Source of the DNA: an uncultured Eubacteriales bacterium
GTDB taxonomy: Bacteria > Bacillota > Clostridia > Oscillospirales > Oscillospiraceae
Length of the DNA: 8,325 bases
NCBI GenBank assembly: GCA_900547405.1
Contig: URGL01000078.1
Coordinates: 1 to 8,325 of the forward strand
Direction of reading: 5' to 3'
Shown: piece by piece, positions 5,542-8,325 of the stretch
Layout: every line of letters begins with the position of its first letter
Numbering within the stretch: position 1 is the stretch's first letter
Position numbers and translations under genes: made by a program
The notes under the pieces: generated by a model
What the model was told of the DNA's origin: nothing
Databases searched by the model: none
The model's input: the letters and a program-made list of their open reading frames with translations, nothing else

Positions 5542-7059
5542 CTAAACCCGACGTTTGACGCTGGGGTAGAGGCTGCTGTCCGTGTGAGGGATAAAGTTGG
5601 CCGCCACCATATTCTGCGGAAAGGTCTCCATCTCCGAGAAATGGAGATAGGTGCCGTTTTTCCGGAACCAGCTAAGCCGCTCAAGGCAGGCCGTATCCAG
5701 CAGCAGCTTCTTTGCCCCCTGCAATGAGGTATTGCCCAGAGGCACCAGCTTCGCCCGGTCCACATCCGGATAGAGTCCTACGGTAATGGCCGACTCCAGA
5801 TCAATATGGGTGCCGAAGCCTCCGGCGAGATAGAATTTTCCCACATCCGCCAGGCTCAGGCCGCAGTAATCCAGCAAGGTCGCCACCATGGTAAAGCCCG
5901 CCGCCTTGCAGCGGACAAACTCCTGAATATCCCGCTGGGTGAAATACAGCTTCTCCTCTCCATTCCGTCCGTAAACCACGGCGGGGAGGCTCTCCTGGAG
6001 ATCCTCGTCCCAAACCCAGGTGACATACCTTGGGTCCTCCATGTTGACGGTTCCGTCGCCATTGAGGATCCCGGCCCGGTAGCACTCCGCCACCAGGTCG
6101 AAGATGCCTGTGCCGCAGATGCCTTTTGGCACTCCCCCGCCGATCACATCCAACTGGAAATTGCCGTCCTCCCCCATGCGCAGGTGCCGGATGGCCCCCT
6201 TCTCTGCCCGCATACCGTAACGGCTGCCGAAGCCCTCCAGGGCAGGACCGGCAGCCCCGGCCCCCATCAGAAGATACTCCTTGCAGCCCAGGCACAGTTC
6301 GCCGTTGGTGCCAATGTCCAAAAAGACGGAGGGCTTGTCCGTTGTATCCAGGTCTGTCAGCAGCAGGCCCGCCGTAATGTCGCCGCCCAAGTAGTTGGCC
6401 ACCGCCGGGAAGCAGAACACATTGCAGCTCAGGTCCAGTCCCACCTGCCGGGCACTGAAAATGCCCGGATCAAAGAAAACCGGGGCATAGGGATTCTGAA
6501 ACACCAGCCAGGGATCACAGTCCAGGAAAAAGTGGATCATGGTGGTGTTGCCCCCGATGACCAGGGCAGACACCGACTCCCTCCCCACGCTTGTGCAGAG
6601 CTCATCCGCAAGCCTTTCGATATCCCCCAGGATCAGAGACCGGAGCTTACTGAGATTCTCCCGGTCCTCTTTCACCGCCAGGATCCGGTCCAGGATGTTC
6701 AGGCCAAAGGATACCTGGCTGTTGACACAGCCGGCATTGCCCAGGACCTGGCCGGAGACCATATCCACCAACTCCATTTCCAGAGTGGTACTGCCAATGT
6801 CCAGAGCCAGGCCGTAAAGCGTCCCGGTGGTATCCCCCGGCTCCACCCGGATGATCTCCCGGCCCTTTTGGGCGGGAGACAGGGTGACCGTCACGTCATA
6901 TCCCCCATCCTGCACCAATGGGTACAGGGTCCGAAGAGTTTCCAGGCCTATGGTCACATCTTCTTCCCCAAGGGTATCCAATATCCGCTCCCGGTCCGCC
7001 CGGAAATCATCCTTTGTGGGCTTTGGCAGGACCAGGTGGCGTTTTTCCGTAAAGGTCAT
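5542..7059 (-). CDS. ASKHA-domain, RACo-like (DUF4445) ATPase lacking the ferredoxin domain
   Basis: A 505-residue soluble protein of the RACo/DUF4445 family. Characterised members are ATP-driven reductive activators of corrinoid proteins and normally carry a [2Fe-2S] ferredoxin-like domain. ASKHA nucleotide-binding motifs are present: YGLALDIGSTT (82-92, phosphate 1), VIGGNTTM (167-174), VFLDIGTNGEL (245-255, phosphate 2), LMGAGAAGPALEG (264-276), GICGTG (313-318) and FYLAGGFGTHID (409-420). The N-terminal 80 residues contain no cysteine, so the iron-sulfur domain is absent; the protein seems to begin at the linker (LVLPKPTKDDFRADRERIL). The ATG overlaps the stop of the MATE gene (ATGA), with GAGGA (7066-7070) 6 nt upstream, so translation is probably coupled and the start is well supported. 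No corrinoid protein or methyltransferase gene lies in the window. The family is recognised; the substrate is unknown. Confidence 0.85.
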   Translation of the reverse strand: MTFTEKRHLVLPKPTKDDFRADRERILDTLGEEDVTIGLETLRTLYPLVQDGGYDVTVTLSPAQKGREIIRVEPGDTTGTLYGLALDIGSTTLEMELVDMVSGQVLGNAGCVNSQVSFGLNILDRILAVKEDRENLSKLRSLILGDIERLADELCTSVGRESVSALVIGGNTTMIHFFLDCDPWLVFQNPYAPVFFDPGIFSARQVGLDLSCNVFCFPAVANYLGGDITAGLLLTDLDTTDKPSVFLDIGTNGELCLGCKEYLLMGAGAAGPALEGFGSRYGMRAEKGAIRHLRMGEDGNFQLDVIGGGVPKGICGTGIFDLVAECYRAGILNGDGTVNMEDPRYVTWVWDEDLQESLPAVVYGRNGEEKLYFTQRDIQEFVRCKAAGFTMVATLLDYCGLSLADVGKFYLAGGFGTHIDLESAITVGLYPDVDRAKLVPLGNTSLQGAKKLLLDTACLERLSWFRKNGTYLHFSEMETFPQNMVAANFIPHTDSSLYPSVKRRV

Positions 7060-8299
7060 AGGCTTTCCTCATAGCGGCTCAGGAGCTTCTTCCGCCGCAG
7101 GAAGAAGTACGAAACCTCGATGATGCAGCAGCTCATCCAGCCCACGGGGTAGCCAAAGCCCACCACCATGGCAGTATTGGAGATGTAATGGGTCATGACG
7201 TACAGGTAGGTCTGTCGGATCGCCACAAAGGAGAGCAGCATAATGATCATGGGGCCCTTGGAATCCCCCATACCACGCAGGCCACCGGCCAAAACATGGT
7301 TGATGCAGTTAAAGAGCATAAAGACCAGAATGATCTGGGTAAACCGGACGCCATAGTCCACCACCGCCGGATCGTTGGTGAATAGCTCCACCGCCTGGGG
7401 TGCAAACAGGTCCACCAGGGCAATGATCACGCCGGTAAAACCCAGGGTCAGGGCAATGGAACTGAAAATTCCCTTTTCTACCCGCTTTAGCTTCCCCGCA
7501 CCGATGTTCTGGCTGACGAAGGTGGTGGCGGCCAGGGCCATACTCTGCATAGGCAGCATAACAAACTGGTCCAGCTTGTTGTAGCAGCTCCAGCCCGCCA
7601 TACAGCCGGAGCCGAAGAAATTGATGTAGGACTGGACAAAAATATTGGAAAGAGAGGTGATCACAGACTGAATACCGGCGGGCAGTCCCACGGAAACGAT
7701 CTGGCCCAGGATGCCCATATCGATCTTCATATCCTTCCAGCTCAGGCGGTAAATGTCGTGGGACTTGGTCAGAAGCAGCAGCACGAGCCCGGCGGAAATG
7801 AACTGGGAGATAATGGTAGCATAGGCCACACCGGCAATACCGGCGTGGAAAACCAGAACAAATACCAGGTCCAGCACAATATTGAGGACGCTGGTCAGGA
7901 TCAGGAAGTACAGGGGCCTTGTGGTATCTCCCACCGCACGCAGCAGACCGCTGCCCATATTATAGATCAGAAAGCCGGAGCAACCCGCATTGTAAATGCG
8001 CAGATAAACCGCCGCCTGGGGGAACACATCCTCCGGGGTGGACATGAATTTCAGCATAGGTTCCACTGCCAGAACGCCGCCCACCGTGAAGAACAGACTC
8101 AGCAGGAAGGTGGCCGCCATAGTCGTCTCCACGGACTTGTGAAGCTGCTCCATGTCACGGGCCCCAAAATACCGGCCAATGACCACGCTGGCGCCGGTGG
8201 CAAAGCCGTTAAAAAAGAACACCAGCATATTGACGATAATGGTGGTCGCCCCCACCGCCGCCAGGGCCTCGGTGCCTACAAAGTTGCCCACTACCACGG
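7056..8299 (-). CDS. MATE-family efflux transporter, N-terminus missing at contig edge
   Basis: About 414 codons of a multidrug and toxin extrusion (MATE) membrane antiporter; the family usually has about 450 residues. The visible part begins AVVVGNFVGTEALAAVGAT, which corresponds to the end of the first transmembrane segment and following loop, so roughly 40-45 residues are missing. Family features include NGFATGASVVIGRYFGA, GLLRAVGDTTRPLYF in the N-lobe, and ATTFVSQNIGAGK and AGGLRGMGDSKGP in the C-lobe, with about eleven hydrophobic segments remaining. The apparent GTG start at 8297 is an artefact: adapter sequence at 8300-8325 replaces the upstream codons and puts an in-frame TAA at 8307-8309. 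The real start and promoter lie outside the window. The gene ends in RRKKLLSRYEESL, overlapping the ASKHA gene by 4 nt. Members export cationic drugs or metabolites; the substrate here is unknown. Confidence 0.93.
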
Positions 8300-8325
8300 C
8301 TGTCTCTTATACACATCTGACGCTG
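8300..8325. other. Sequencing adapter (Nextera/Tn5 mosaic end read-through), not genomic
   Basis: Bases 8300-8318 read CTGTCTCTTATACACATCT, the 19-bp Tn5 mosaic end, and 8319-8325 (GACGCTG) continue as the Nextera read-1 adapter complement. This is untrimmed library sequence at the contig end. The first C (8300) could also be genomic. It should be masked before annotation. Confidence 0.97.

Overview
The window looks like a short-read contig from a GC-rich member of the Clostridia, most likely a gut Oscillospiraceae/Ruminococcaceae-type bacterium. This rests on protein style (a Clostridia-like SecG, a 375-residue RF2, an NCS2 purine permease, an M20C dipeptidase and a RACo-like ASKHA protein), GC-rich codon use, strong AGGAG ribosome binding sites and sigma-A-type promoters. 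It is inference, because no database search was possible. All supported genes read on the minus strand, so transcription runs from right to left.

Right end (8299 to 5542): a MATE-family exporter that has lost its N-terminus at the contig edge, followed by an ASKHA/RACo-like ATPase whose ATG overlaps the MATE stop (ATGA). The last 26 bases (8300-8325) are not genomic. They match the Nextera/Tn5 mosaic end plus adapter, and this creates a false start for the MATE gene.

Middle (5541 to 2388): prfB (peptide chain release factor 2) has its own near-consensus promoter and no programmed frameshift. secG (protein export) has a second good promoter. It is followed by pepD (Xaa-His/aminoacyl-histidine dipeptidase) and an NCS2 guanine/hypoxanthine-type permease. 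A hairpin separates secG from pepD, and a strong intrinsic terminator ends the permease gene at 903-937. These are mostly housekeeping genes: translation termination, secretion, peptide turnover and purine salvage.

Left end (1 to 900): a compact mobile or domesticated module. A RAYT (REP-associated tyrosine transposase, 220-687) is bracketed by three well-conserved copies and one decayed copy of a short palindromic repeat. Each conserved copy, read on the minus strand, has a GTAG tetranucleotide directly 5' of a perfect 9-bp hairpin, the canonical arrangement of REP elements bound by RAYTs. The window starts inside one of these repeats, consistent with an assembly break at a multicopy sequence. 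This REP/RAYT locus is the most interesting part of the window. The family is known; the particular repeat/transposase pairing may not have been described.
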